The notes: generated by a model not told the origin, from the letters alone. A DNA stretch of 64,000 nt from an uncultured Woeseiaceae bacterium (GCA_902510755.1 CABXCS010000002.1:50360-114359); one strand, 5' to 3'; positions 17,179-26,910 are shown, counted from the first letter of the stretch. Made by a program: numbers and translations.

Positions 17179-18102
17179 ATGCGTGTGGCATTATTTGGTG
17201 GGACAGGATTTGTTGGTTCTAATCTCACCACTAAACTATTTGAGCATAAATACAAACTATCTTTGCTGGTGAGATCTGAGCATTTAGAAAAAGATAGTAG
17301 GTCTCCTGATATTAAAACTACCAATGGTTCTATAAATTCTGTATCAGCCATCAACCGCACTCTAGGTAATTGTGATTACGTTATCTACAATATTGGAATT
17401 CTTGAAGAGGTTCCTAAATTAGGTATTACTTTTCAAAGTATACAATTTGATGGTCTCAAGGCTGTGGTCGATCAGAGTGTAAAGTTAGGTGTAAAAAAAT
17501 TTATTCTTATGAGTGCAAATGGTGCAAAGTCAGTTGGAACAAATTATCAGGTTACGAAATATAATGCAGAGGAGTATCTTAAAAATAGTGGCCTAGTTTA
17601 TACGATATTAAGGCCATCAGTTATTTTTGGGGATCCACAAGGTAAAATGGAGTTTATTACACAGTTATATCAAGAACTGATTACTCCTCCCTTGCCAGCG
17701 GTTAATTTTTTTAAAGGTTTCCTGCCGATCCAAGGTTCAGTAAAGATGTCACCAGTTCACATTGACGATGTGGTTGAAGTATTCTGTTTGGCGTTAAAGT
17801 TAAATCATACGAATAATAAAACTTATAATTTAGGAGGGCCAGAAATATTGTCATGGTATGAAATTCTTAAATGTGTTGCTGCCACGACTAAGAAGAATAA
17901 AATTTTTATTCCTGTGCCCATAGTGATAATGAAATTATTGGCCAGGTTGTTTCAATGGCTGCCTTTTTTTCCAGTTACATTCGAGCAATTGCAGATGCTT
18001 GAGGAAAATAATATTGCCGATAAAGATGAGTTAATTAAATTAATTAAAAGAGAGTCTAGAGCCTTAACTCAAGATTCCATTGATTATTTGGTGAAGATAT
18101 GA
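17179..18102 (+). CDS. NAD(P)-binding protein of the NDUFA9/complex I-associated type
   Basis: A 307-residue atypical SDR. The Rossmann motif is at the extreme N terminus (VALFGGTGFVGSNL), followed by the substrate-side segment KFILMSANGAKSVGTNYQVTKYNAEEYL, where the YxxxK pair of extended SDRs is replaced by a looser Y..TKY arrangement, and TILRPSVIFGDPQGKMEF, typical of the complex I NDUFA9-like group. Such bacterial proteins bind NAD(P) and have no firmly assigned reaction. It overlaps the next gene by 4 bp (ATGA), so the pair is coupled. The promoter is presumably in the gap shared with the divergent photolyase. Confidence 0.82.
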   Translation: MRVALFGGTGFVGSNLTTKLFEHKYKLSLLVRSEHLEKDSRSPDIKTTNGSINSVSAINRTLGNCDYVIYNIGILEEVPKLGITFQSIQFDGLKAVVDQSVKLGVKKFILMSANGAKSVGTNYQVTKYNAEEYLKNSGLVYTILRPSVIFGDPQGKMEFITQLYQELITPPLPAVNFFKGFLPIQGSVKMSPVHIDDVVEVFCLALKLNHTNNKTYNLGGPEILSWYEILKCVAATTKKNKIFIPVPIVIMKLLARLFQWLPFFPVTFEQLQMLEENNIADKDELIKLIKRESRALTQDSIDYLVKI

Positions 18103-18842
18103 GTTTGTTGAGCTCTTTTGCATCAAGGCTAAATGTTGTAATCATTGGTGCTAGTGGCGGTTTGGGGAAAGCATTTATTAAGGTTTTAGAGCAAGAAATC
18201 AACGTTGCAACTGTTTATGCGTTTTCTAGAAACGATGTTAATAGTGCCAGTAACAAGACGAGTTACTCTTATATTGATCTGGAGAATGAGGAATCGATAG
18301 AGCGAGCATCGATATTAGCTAGTTCGTCAGCAAAAATTGATCTTGTTATCGTAGCCACTGGTATTTTGCACAGTGAACAGATTAGTCCCGAGAAGAGTTT
18401 TGCTCATCTAGATCCGAGTGTAATGATGAAGGTATTCAACATAAATACAATTGGCCCAGCAATCATAGCTAAGTATTTTCTTCCAAAATTTCGTAGAGAT
18501 ACTAAAACTGTTTTTGCGGTGTTATCTGCAAGAGTAGGTAGCATCAATGATAATTATCTGGGTGGTTGGGCATCATATCGAGCCTCTAAAGCCGCGTTAA
18601 ATATGCTAATAAAGACATCTGCAATAGAGCAAAAACGCATCGCACCTAAATGTATCCTTACTTCGCTACATCCAGGTACGGTTGATACAGAATTATCACG
18701 ACCATACCAAAAGAATATAAAAAAAGGCGCTCTCAGTAGTGCGAGTAACGCAGCAAATAAATTAATTAGCGTTATTAATAATTTAAATTATGATGATACT
18801 GGGAGCTTTTTAGCATGGGATGGAAATCAAATTGAATATTAA
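18099..18842 (+). CDS. SDR family oxidoreductase (C-factor/CsgA-like)
   Basis: A 247-residue classical short-chain dehydrogenase/reductase. Cofactor motif VVIIGASGGLGKAF at about 13-26, a conserved NTIGP segment (N of the catalytic tetrad), and the active-site Tyr and Lys in GGWASYRASKAALN near residue 160. The lack of an N-terminal basic residue after the Gly motif leaves NAD versus NADP open. The pattern of VIVATGILH and SLHPGTVDTELSRP resembles the CsgA/C-factor-like SDR subgroup frequently located with photolyases in gammaproteobacteria. It starts within the stop of the preceding NDUFA9-like gene and overlaps the SOUL gene by 23 bp at its 3' end. Confidence 0.88.
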   Translation: MSLLSSFASRLNVVIIGASGGLGKAFIKVLEQEINVATVYAFSRNDVNSASNKTSYSYIDLENEESIERASILASSSAKIDLVIVATGILHSEQISPEKSFAHLDPSVMMKVFNINTIGPAIIAKYFLPKFRRDTKTVFAVLSARVGSINDNYLGGWASYRASKAALNMLIKTSAIEQKRIAPKCILTSLHPGTVDTELSRPYQKNIKKGALSSASNAANKLISVINNLNYDDTGSFLAWDGNQIEY

Positions 18843-19476
18843 AATATGTTGGCTTGATACGAAGTTTCTAGTTATATTTTTACTTTTTTTTGGAGATGTT
18901 GTGAGCGCGTTAGAGGAACCTGAATATCAGATAATAAAGAATACTCCTAATTTTGAAATAAGGCATTACAGTGAATATTTAGTTGCTGAAGTCACACTCA
19001 AGGGGAGTTTTAACTCCTCAGGAAATCAAGCATTTAGAATCTTAGCCGGATATATTTTTGGTTCCAACCAAACTTCTGAGAAAATGAAAATGACTGCCCC
19101 TGTTGAGTCTCAAGTTATGCCTGCTTCAGAAAAAATGAAAATGACAGCTCCAGTCATGTCAGTTGACAGTAATTATGATGAGCATATTTACCGATTTGTT
19201 ATGGAGAAAAAATATACCATGGATTCACTTCCAATCCCTAATGATGAAAGAATTCGCTTGATAAAAGTTGCACCAAAATTTATGGCGGTTAAAAAATTTT
19301 CTGGACGTTGGAGTGAAAAAAATTATCAAAAATCCAAGAAAGCATTAATTGAAAGCCTTATTTCTGAAAATATTGAAACTATTGGATTACCCATATTCGC
19401 AAGATATAACGCACCTTTTGTTCCTTGGTTTTTGAGGCGTAATGAAATAATGATTCAGATAAATTGGGATGCTTAA
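18820..19476 (+). CDS. SOUL family heme-binding protein
   Basis: A 218-residue protein with an N-terminal hydrophobic signal or anchor (about 13-29, ending near VVSA) and a SOUL/HBP domain: EYQIIKNTPNFEIRHY, then two MKMTAPV motifs (about residues 88-94 and 108-114) in place of the usual paired I-x-MTAPV strands, and a C-terminal FARYNAPFVPWFLRRNEIMI that closes the fold. SOUL proteins bind heme or porphyrins or act as structural beta-barrels; the bacterial role is unclear. The start chosen overlaps the SDR gene; TTG/GTG alternatives downstream would truncate the signal. The last 4 bp overlap the convergent DUF5916 gene. Confidence 0.85.
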   Translation: MEIKLNIKICWLDTKFLVIFLLFFGDVVSALEEPEYQIIKNTPNFEIRHYSEYLVAEVTLKGSFNSSGNQAFRILAGYIFGSNQTSEKMKMTAPVESQVMPASEKMKMTAPVMSVDSNYDEHIYRFVMEKKYTMDSLPIPNDERIRLIKVAPKFMAVKKFSGRWSEKNYQKSKKALIESLISENIETIGLPIFARYNAPFVPWFLRRNEIMIQINWDA

Positions 19477-21896
19477 GAGCCGAATCGATAGCGAAGTTTC
19501 ATTATAATTTGGTCGCTCATCGGATTATCCATGGTATCTTCATACAATTCATTAAATGAAGTTAACATAGATCTACTTGAACCCGTTTTTGTAGCAACGA
19601 TATAAAGATCTGAAAGTGGCGCTATTTGCCAACGATAACGTAATTGAATGTTCAGTTGCGAGATACTGAAGTTGTCTGATTCGTTAATGTCATCTGGTTT
19701 AAATACCTCATCTAAATTCAGACTGTCACTGTTGAGTAAATAGAATTTTTCCTCAATAGCTTGGATACCAACCCATTGAAAATTTAAACTAAGTTGTTGT
19801 TTGGCATTAATAAAATAATTAACTTTAAATTCAGGTTGCCATTTTTGTGCGTTGAATGTCGTGAAATGCTTGCCTTCTTGATGGAGAAGCCAACCATTTG
19901 CATCCACATACTGTATTTCTGCATTAAGGCTTAAGTTACTTTTTAAGTACCATAATAATTCAAATTCAGAAGTTATTTTTTCCCCGTAAAGATTTTCATC
20001 TTGATATGAGATTTTCCCTTCGAAAGTAATTTTTTTGGATTTATTTGTTGAATATTGAAATTCAAATCTATTACGTTGATTTATTTTATATGTCCCATTA
20101 CCAAAGCTATTCCTGTCTTCATAGCGAGCAGGAAAGTATGCAAATCCAGTCTGAATTTCATGTAAATTATTTAATAGAACTGTTAATCCAGAGCCAAAAC
20201 CACCCGTGATTTGCTGGCCATACAAATTTTCTCCATACCTAAACCAATTTCTGATGACTCTATTCTTGTAACGAGAAGAGTTTGAATTTATATAATTATT
20301 ATTGTATTGGATATCTCTAATATTATTTCTTTGATTGAAGCCAAAATCATTTACTTGAAGTTTTTTATCAAATATAGAGAGTTTCAAGTTATGTTTTTTA
20401 CCTCTTTCAGGAGTATATGAAATATCAGTATAACCTCCCTTACCTAACCCAGAATTTGCTGTATCAGAGTTAATATACTGTCCATCAATTTTTATGGCAC
20501 CTGATTCCGTCAAGTAATGATAATCCATCGCATGAACAATTGAATTACTTGTAGGTTTGGTTACTATTGTAGAAAGAATACCAATACCTTTTGTATTTCC
20601 ATTTTCACTGTCTTCATAAAGTAGACGCAATGCGCCAAAATCACGTCCTGTTTGGCTATAGATATTATTATCGTTTGCTCGATAATTAGTATCTTCTTCA
20701 AAAGCTGTCAATACACCATAACGGAACTTATTGAATTGGCCCGTCGTTTTAAATGCCCCAATTAGGTCGGCTTTTGTAATTTCTTCATCACGAGTTGAGA
20801 TGGTCACACCATCAGGTAATTCTGGTAGAGAAGGGGCGCTGCCAATTCGTCGAGTGTTAATTACAGTAAATCGATTTCGGCCACCACTTCTTCCTGATCT
20901 GGGGGTTGCATTAAATACTTCACTACCTTCCTGAAAAAATAATCTTTTCTCAGGAAAGAATGTCTCATTTGCCGTTAGATTGACAACCACATTATCAGAC
21001 TCTACAGCACCAAAATCTGGTTTAATAGTTGCAGTCACTTGAGCATTAGTAGATGGTCGCCAGAAGAAATCAGCACCTGTTTGATAATTTGATTTATTAT
21101 CAATTCGATCTTGTGTCATGGATACATATGGAAATATGCTCCATTGCTGTTTTAAATTAACATTATTCAATTTCATGGGTTGAAATAAGCTTAAAAATTG
21201 TGGTATTGAATCAGGTAATGCTGGCCAGGCCCATTCTTCTTCCAGGTGCGCGACTTCTCTAATGGTATATAGGTTTATAATTCGATCGTTTGTTTTTTTA
21301 GGCATCGCCATTTGTGACCATGGGATATAAAACTCGGCGGACCATCCATTATCTGTTTCAGATGTAGCTCCATTCCAAGCTCCATCCCAGTCCATACTGT
21401 ATCTTTTCTCCGGCAACAAGGTTCCATCACCCTCTGAGTCACCCAGAGATAGTGCCATCCAATAGGCATATTTAGCTTCACCTGAGGTATCTATACTGAT
21501 TGATACTTTGTCGGATTTTGTTGCCCAGTCATCTCGATTAGTAAAACGTTTTACTAAAGTATCTTTAGGTTGTTCCATGTCAATAGAAAAATAGAATCCG
21601 TCTACTGTATAAAAAAGCTTTACGATACTCTTGTAAATAGGATCCTTTAAAGTATCTGGCTGAGTGACCTTCAGACGTTCATAAGGAGTAATACTAGTCC
21701 ATACTGCTTCATCAACCTTTCCATCTATTATGATCGCCGTGTTTATATTTCGTTGTTGAACTTCAATTACTTCACGTTTGTTAATTGATAAATGAATAGA
21801 TTCATCTATGGATTGGGTAAGTGCAGTATATGGCAATATTAAGAATAATATTACAGTAAAAATCGGGAGTAGTTTTTTGGATTCATCCTTAATCAC
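19473..21896 (-). CDS. DUF5916 outer-membrane protein with CBM9-like N-domain (copy 2)
   Basis: An 807-residue exported protein. Signal peptide about 9-28; then a CBM9-like carbohydrate-binding-type beta-sandwich (about 45-245: IIIDGKVDEAVWTSI, DNGWSAEFYIPWSQM), then the DUF5916 domain, predicted to be an outer-membrane beta-barrel, with the family hallmark NETFFPEKRLFFQEGSEVF, VINTRRIG and a C-terminal series of alternating hydrophobic strands ending MKLRYRFGS. Members are surface proteins of unknown job, often next to peptidases. It lies 24 bp downstream of a paralogue with the same architecture and shares long stretches with it, even at the nucleotide level (near 21340 against 23790). Confidence 0.85.
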   Translation of the reverse strand: MIKDESKKLLPIFTVILFLILPYTALTQSIDESIHLSINKREVIEVQQRNINTAIIIDGKVDEAVWTSITPYERLKVTQPDTLKDPIYKSIVKLFYTVDGFYFSIDMEQPKDTLVKRFTNRDDWATKSDKVSISIDTSGEAKYAYWMALSLGDSEGDGTLLPEKRYSMDWDGAWNGATSETDNGWSAEFYIPWSQMAMPKKTNDRIINLYTIREVAHLEEEWAWPALPDSIPQFLSLFQPMKLNNVNLKQQWSIFPYVSMTQDRIDNKSNYQTGADFFWRPSTNAQVTATIKPDFGAVESDNVVVNLTANETFFPEKRLFFQEGSEVFNATPRSGRSGGRNRFTVINTRRIGSAPSLPELPDGVTISTRDEEITKADLIGAFKTTGQFNKFRYGVLTAFEEDTNYRANDNNIYSQTGRDFGALRLLYEDSENGNTKGIGILSTIVTKPTSNSIVHAMDYHYLTESGAIKIDGQYINSDTANSGLGKGGYTDISYTPERGKKHNLKLSIFDKKLQVNDFGFNQRNNIRDIQYNNNYINSNSSRYKNRVIRNWFRYGENLYGQQITGGFGSGLTVLLNNLHEIQTGFAYFPARYEDRNSFGNGTYKINQRNRFEFQYSTNKSKKITFEGKISYQDENLYGEKITSEFELLWYLKSNLSLNAEIQYVDANGWLLHQEGKHFTTFNAQKWQPEFKVNYFINAKQQLSLNFQWVGIQAIEEKFYLLNSDSLNLDEVFKPDDINESDNFSISQLNIQLRYRWQIAPLSDLYIVATKTGSSRSMLTSFNELYEDTMDNPMSDQIIMKLRYRFGS

Positions 21897-21920
21897 GGCC
21901 GTGATTATATCTTTATTTGA

Positions 21921-24347
21921 TTAAGAACCAAACCTATATCGAATTTTTAGAATAATTTGGTCGCTTAATGGATTATCTATGGTTTCTTCAAAGAGGTCAC
22001 CAAAAGTGGTGAGTACTTTGGAGTTTGACCCAGATTTAGTAGCTACAAGATAAACATCAGAGAGAGGCGCAATTTGCCAGCGATAGCGAAGTTGAATATT
22101 TAAGTCAGAAATACTGAAGTCATCTGATTTACTTGAGGGTTTAGTAATAGACCTTAAATTAAAGCTGTTGTCGTCTAGTACATAAAAATTGTCCTCATTA
22201 GCCTGGATTCCAACCCATTGAAGATTGACACTAAGTTGTTGTTTCGCAGTAATGAAATAATTAAATTTAAGCTCTTGTTCCCACTTCTGATGATAAAAAG
22301 TAGTAAATCTCTTGTCTTCTTGATGCAATAACCACCCACCACTTCCGTGAACAAATTTCGATTTCATATCCAGACTAATATTGCTTTTTGGAAACCAAGT
22401 AAATTCAACTTCACCTTCACGTTTTGCACCGTATAGATCTTCTTCCTGATAGGTCAATGTGCCACCATACGAAAATTTTTCTGCTGCACTGGTTTTGAAC
22501 TCAAGTCTTAGCCTGCTCCTCGCTGGCATCTTGTAAGTACCATTACCAAAACTATTTCGATCTTCAAAGCGTGTTGGCCAATGAGCAAAGGAGCCCTTAA
22601 TTTTATTTAGATTATTGAAAGTAAGATCGAGACTTCCTCCAATTGCATTTGAGACGCGATGCCCATCAAAATTTTCTGCATATCTTATATAAGTATTGAA
22701 TCTAGAGTTCCGAAAACGTTTCAAGTTTGAATCAATTGCAGTAAAGCTATATTGTAGATCTCGGATATTATTGCGTTGATTAAACCCAAAATCATTAATT
22801 TGAAGTTGTTTGTCAAATACCGTAAATTTAAATTCGTTTGTTCTACCTTGTTTTGGAGTATAGACAACATCAACGAAGCCACCGATCCCACTTCCATCTT
22901 CTTGAGTTTTGGAGCTAATAAATTGACCATCAGTTTTCCAATTACCTGAAGCTGTCAGGTAATGGAAGTCACCCGCAGTAACTACAGAGTCCTGTTCCGG
23001 CTGAGTAACAATAGTTGAGAGCAAGCCAAAAGCTTTTGTATCGCCTTGCTCGGTATTTTCGTAGAGTAATCTTATTGCTCCAAAATCTCTGCCAACTTGA
23101 TTATAGTGTTGATTATTATCAGCTAGAAATTTTGTATTATCTTCTGATGCCGCTAGGATACCGTAGCGAAACTTATTGAATTGACCCGTAGCTTTAAGAG
23201 CACCAATTAAATCAGCTTTAGTAGTTTTTTTAACCTTCTCAGAAAAACTAGCACCTTCAGGAATATCGGGTAATGTTGGTCTGCTTCCAATGCGTCTTGT
23301 ATTTATAACTGAAACCCTTCTGCCACCCCACGAGTATTCACTTGCTCTGGGCGTTGCTATGAAAACTTCATTACCCTCTTGAAAAAATAATCTTTTCTCA
23401 GGAAAAAATGTTTCATTTGCTGATAGATTAACAACAACATTATCCGATTCTACAGCGCCGAAATCGGGATTTATGGTGGCAGTAATTTGTGCATTTGTTG
23501 AAGGCCGCCAGAAAAGATCAACCCCACCTTGTAAATCAGTTTTACCTTCTATTTGATCATAGGTTCCCGAAGTGTATGGGAATACACTCCATTGTTGTTT
23601 TAGATTTACATTATTCATTTTAGTTGGTTGGAATAAACTAATGAATTGTGGTTTTGATTCTGGTATAGGTGGCCATGACCATTCTTCTTCCAGGTGAGCA
23701 ACTTCGCGAAATGTAAATAATTTTACAATACGATCCCCCGTTTTTTTTGGCATTGCCATTTGTGACCAAGGAATATAGAACTCAGCGGACCATCCATTAT
23801 CTGTTTCAGATGTTGCACCATACCAAGCTCCATCCCAGTCAACTGTGTAAATATCTTCTGGAGCAAGAGTTCCATCAGCTTCAGAATCACCTAATGATTT
23901 TGAAAACCAATAACCATATTTTCCTTCTCCAGAGGTATCTAAGGAGAATCCTGTCTTATCAGATTGAGTTTGCCAATCGTCCCTAGATTTGAAACGTTTA
24001 ATGAGAGACTCAAGTGGCTGCTCCATATCCATGGAAATATAAAAACCATCAACGGTATAGAAGAAACGAGTCTTGGTTTGGAACTTAGGTTTTGCTAAAG
24101 AATCTGGTTTGGTGACCAGATAGCTATCATGGACAGTTAAGTTATCCCATACAATCTCGTTTAGTTTACCATCAATATTTATATCAATATCAATGGGCAT
24201 TTTCTGAACATCAATGATTTGACTATCATTAAATGAGAGCTGAAATTTATCACTGTCATATTGTGCATGCCCAGGTACATTTAGCATAAACGATAAAATA
24301 CCAGTTATGATTATTTTCATTGAATTTTTTTGTGATACTAATAACAT
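21921..24347 (-). CDS. DUF5916 outer-membrane protein with CBM9-like N-domain (copy 1)
   Basis: An 808-residue paralogue of the next gene. Signal peptide about 10-28 (ends GHA), CBM9-like domain (INIDGKLNEIVWDNL to EFYIPWSQMAMPKK at about 195-210), then the DUF5916 barrel with NETFFPEKRLFFQEGNEVF, VINTRRIG and C-terminal LKIRYRFGS. Start ATG 24347 is preceded by a run of A/T with no strong Shine-Dalgarno; MKIIITGILSF about 9 codons later is an alternative start that leaves the signal peptide intact. The two genes form a tandem pair probably sharing one transcript from the promoter region 24348-24583. Substrate or ligand is unknown. Confidence 0.85.
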   Translation of the reverse strand: MLLVSQKNSMKIIITGILSFMLNVPGHAQYDSDKFQLSFNDSQIIDVQKMPIDIDINIDGKLNEIVWDNLTVHDSYLVTKPDSLAKPKFQTKTRFFYTVDGFYISMDMEQPLESLIKRFKSRDDWQTQSDKTGFSLDTSGEGKYGYWFSKSLGDSEADGTLAPEDIYTVDWDGAWYGATSETDNGWSAEFYIPWSQMAMPKKTGDRIVKLFTFREVAHLEEEWSWPPIPESKPQFISLFQPTKMNNVNLKQQWSVFPYTSGTYDQIEGKTDLQGGVDLFWRPSTNAQITATINPDFGAVESDNVVVNLSANETFFPEKRLFFQEGNEVFIATPRASEYSWGGRRVSVINTRRIGSRPTLPDIPEGASFSEKVKKTTKADLIGALKATGQFNKFRYGILAASEDNTKFLADNNQHYNQVGRDFGAIRLLYENTEQGDTKAFGLLSTIVTQPEQDSVVTAGDFHYLTASGNWKTDGQFISSKTQEDGSGIGGFVDVVYTPKQGRTNEFKFTVFDKQLQINDFGFNQRNNIRDLQYSFTAIDSNLKRFRNSRFNTYIRYAENFDGHRVSNAIGGSLDLTFNNLNKIKGSFAHWPTRFEDRNSFGNGTYKMPARSRLRLEFKTSAAEKFSYGGTLTYQEEDLYGAKREGEVEFTWFPKSNISLDMKSKFVHGSGGWLLHQEDKRFTTFYHQKWEQELKFNYFITAKQQLSVNLQWVGIQANEDNFYVLDDNSFNLRSITKPSSKSDDFSISDLNIQLRYRWQIAPLSDVYLVATKSGSNSKVLTTFGDLFEETIDNPLSDQIILKIRYRFGS

Positions 24348-24583
24348 TTAATTTTTTTATTTAATAAAATTTAGAGCATAATATGAGCTTGTGATCATAA
24401 TTATTATCTTTTTTTTGTTAAGAATTGATTATGCTGCTCAATATCTTTGTGAAAGATGCACCTTAAGTATCTTGATTGCTTAATTTATTAAACAATACAC
24501 ATTATAGAAGGTTACATCTTTAATTGTGTGTCAATTCGTAACTTTTTTAAAATTAACTATTACGTAAAGTGGAAAACCTAAAG
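24348..24583. other. divergent intergenic region (236 bp)
   Basis: An AT-rich gap between the start of the first DUF5916 gene (minus) and a small secreted protein (plus). It must hold both promoters. I see no ORF of note, RNA gene or strong inverted repeat; scattered -10-like AT motifs are too common here to call. Confidence 0.4.
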
Positions 24584-24976
24584 ATGAATAAAATAAGTAT
24601 AAAAATATTTTCAGTCATTATCGGTTCGATAAGCCTTTTTCAATCTATTAATGCTGAGATTTTGATAAGAGATTTTAAGGGTTCACAATCTATCACCACG
24701 AGTGAATTTGATGTCAGTTCACCCTGGTTGATAGATTGGCGTGTAAATAGTAATTACAAGGAGAATATGGCTTTGGAGGTATCTTTGGTTGATGCTAAAA
24801 CAGGCTTTCTTGTTGGTAGAATATTTAAAACAAAATATGCTGGGAATGGCGTAAAAATATTTAATGATGGGGGTCGTTATCGCTTGAGAATAAGCTCATC
24901 TTTTACTAATTGGAATTTTAAAATAAAAGAAATTACAATTTCTGAGGCAGAGAGTTATTCAGTCAAAGCAAGATAG
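24584..24976 (+). CDS. small secreted protein of unknown function
   Basis: About 130 residues with a clear Sec signal peptide (MNKISIKIFSVIIGSISL, cleavage near INA, residue 25 from this start). I chose the ATG at 24584; a GTG at 24569 is in frame but would put charged residues before the signal. The mature part (about 105 residues) is beta-rich with a hydrophobic-polar alternation (PWLIDWRVNS, MALEVSLVDAKTG, YRLRISSSFTNWNFKIKEI), suggesting a small beta-sandwich. There is no Cys and no recognisable catalytic motif, and I do not recognise the family. It ends one base before the convergent aminotransferase gene and stands alone as a transcript. Confidence 0.65.
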   Translation: MNKISIKIFSVIIGSISLFQSINAEILIRDFKGSQSITTSEFDVSSPWLIDWRVNSNYKENMALEVSLVDAKTGFLVGRIFKTKYAGNGVKIFNDGGRYRLRISSSFTNWNFKIKEITISEAESYSVKAR

Positions 24977-26068
24977 CTAACCTTTAAATACCTTTTTAAA
25001 AACCTCAGCGAAGATTTCTAGGTCTTTTATTTTACCCATACTGACCCTTAAGTGGGTTGGATAAAGGTTATAAGCTCGATGCACTAACACATTCTCTTGC
25101 CGCATTTTTTCCTCGAAGATTTTGACATCTCTGCCGATATCAGCAAAAACAAAATTGGTTTCAGATGGAAGCGGTTGGAGACCCTGTTCTTCAAAGACTT
25201 CTCTAACAATAGCCCTGCCTTGATTAATTTTTCCGAGTGAAAATTTTATAAAATCATTTTCGTTATAACATGCATGTGCTGCCGCGAGACCAACAATATT
25301 CGGCCATGCCATTATATGATTTCTTACTTTTTTTATGAGATCTTCCCTGCCCATTGCGTATCCTACTCTCATACCAGCCATACCATAAAGTTTTGAGAAT
25401 GTTCGCATGACTATTACATTTTCGCCTTCACGTACCAAATCCACCATGGAAGTGAAATTTGGATCAACGGTTAATTCATTATATGCCTCATCTACTAATA
25501 TCGTAACTTTCTGTCCAACTGTCCGACAAAAATTTCTTAATACATCACCATCTATTGTTTTGCCTGTAGGATTATTTGGATTACATAAGTAAACCATACT
25601 TACATTTTTATTTACGGCTGCCGCCATGGCATCAAGATCTATTGACATTGTATCATCCAAAGGAACCCGCAATACTTTGGTGCCTATTCTTTGGGCGTAA
25701 CCCAGGTGGAGATCATAAGTGAGGGACGGCGAGACAATTTCTCCTTGTTTACCCCAACCCACAACAGCAGCAGAAAGAGCTTCATTTGATCCAGAACTAA
25801 TAACCACTTGATTGGTATTTAACTTATTTCTATTTGCGATCATCTCTACTAATTCTGCGGTAATTCTGCCTGGGTAATAAGCTCCTTTAGCACTAGCGCT
25901 GGCAGCTGCATTCAGAGCTTTAGTGCTTGGACCATATGGATTCTCATTAGCGCTCAGTCGAATGAGATTAGGATTTGGACCTACCATGGAAAATATCGCA
26001 GGACTGATTGTTGCTGTTGCAGCCCCCGTGACTAAGCTACTTATTAATGAGCGCCTTGTAATTTGCAT
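24977..26068 (-). CDS. Tat-exported class I/II aminotransferase (HisC-like)
   Basis: A 363-residue PLP enzyme of the histidinol-phosphate aminotransferase-like group, but with a Tat signal (MQITRRSLISSLVTGAA). After cleavage, IRLSANENPYGPS marks the substrate-binding N-segment, SSGSNEAL the cofactor phosphate loop, CNPNNPTGK the Asn that contacts PLP, ILVDEAYNEL the Asp/Tyr pair, and RTFSKLYGMAGMRVGYA the Schiff-base Lys (about residue 224). All catalytic residues are intact. Export makes a role in histidine synthesis unlikely; a periplasmic aminotransferase or lyase is more plausible. The genes for AlaX and DapF-like proteins lie just upstream. Confidence 0.83.
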   Translation of the reverse strand: MQITRRSLISSLVTGAATATISPAIFSMVGPNPNLIRLSANENPYGPSTKALNAAASASAKGAYYPGRITAELVEMIANRNKLNTNQVVISSGSNEALSAAVVGWGKQGEIVSPSLTYDLHLGYAQRIGTKVLRVPLDDTMSIDLDAMAAAVNKNVSMVYLCNPNNPTGKTIDGDVLRNFCRTVGQKVTILVDEAYNELTVDPNFTSMVDLVREGENVIVMRTFSKLYGMAGMRVGYAMGREDLIKKVRNHIMAWPNIVGLAAAHACYNENDFIKFSLGKINQGRAIVREVFEEQGLQPLPSETNFVFADIGRDVKIFEEKMRQENVLVHRAYNLYPTHLRVSMGKIKDLEIFAEVFKKVFKG

Positions 26069-26121
26069 ATTTATCCTTTTTTATTTCGATTATGAAAAAT
26101 CATAATCGTTAATTAAATAAA

Positions 26122-26823
26122 TTAATCGGTTAATTTTATATAAACTCGCCGATTATGCTTACCTTTCTTTTCAACTTTTCCTAGTACTATTTGACCAACT
26201 TCGCCAGTAGTTCTTAAATGCGTTCCGCCACATGGCTGAAGATCTATTCCCTCAATCTCTAATAATCGAATATCTTGATTGGTAATGGGTGGTTTTACAG
26301 ACATTGTGCGTATTAATTCAGGTTGTTGGGCAAGCACCTCTTGAGTTACCCACTTGGATTGAATATTCCGATTTTCTAGCACTAATTTCTTTAATTCTTT
26401 GTTAACGCTTTCTTTATCAACAGGCGCTTCCATGTCAAAATCTAGACGGCTTTTAGTTTCAGAAATATTACCGCCCGTGACTCCATAAGGTAAGATTGAT
26501 CCTAGTAAATGCAATGCAGTATGCATTCGCATGTGAAGGTAACGTCTATCCCAATTAATCCTTGCAGTTATGGTCTCACCTATATCTGGGACGGGACTAT
26601 CTTCGCTTATAATATGTTCTATATCACCATCTTTATTGAGTAATGTATTAATTACCTTGGCTTCGAAGTTTTGCCAGCTAAGGGTCCCTGTATCACCAGG
26701 CTGTCCTCCACCTAAAGGATAAAATATCGTACTTACAAGAATAATATTCCTATTTGTATTGGCAGAAACCTCGGTTGTGTATGATTTAAGGTACGCATCC
26801 TTTGAATATAATCTTTCTGTCAC
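26122..26823 (-). CDS. alanyl-tRNA editing protein (AlaX family)
   Basis: A 233-residue stand-alone relative of the AlaRS editing domain, which hydrolyses mischarged Ser- or Gly-tRNA(Ala) in the cytosol. Motifs: FYPLGGGQPGDTGTL (about 34-48, the Gly-rich N-domain typical of AlaX-M), the zinc ligands HTALH (about residues 99-103) and CGGTH (near 199-203). It lacks the aminoacylation and C-Ala domains, as expected. The position, in an amino-acid utilisation neighbourhood rather than by alaS, is ordinary for AlaX. Start ATG 26823. Confidence 0.9.
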   Translation of the reverse strand: MTERLYSKDAYLKSYTTEVSANTNRNIILVSTIFYPLGGGQPGDTGTLSWQNFEAKVINTLLNKDGDIEHIISEDSPVPDIGETITARINWDRRYLHMRMHTALHLLGSILPYGVTGGNISETKSRLDFDMEAPVDKESVNKELKKLVLENRNIQSKWVTQEVLAQQPELIRTMSVKPPITNQDIRLLEIEGIDLQPCGGTHLRTTGEVGQIVLGKVEKKGKHNRRVYIKLTD

Positions 26824-26910
26824 AATTCGATACCTATAGTATTTATGTTATGTTTGTTAGCCATAAAATATAATTTACCTTAATTGAATAAATAATGATC
26901 TAATTTTTAA

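Noticed and set aside
24977..26068. Naming the gene hisC
   Set aside because: It carries a Tat signal and has no histidine-pathway neighbour.
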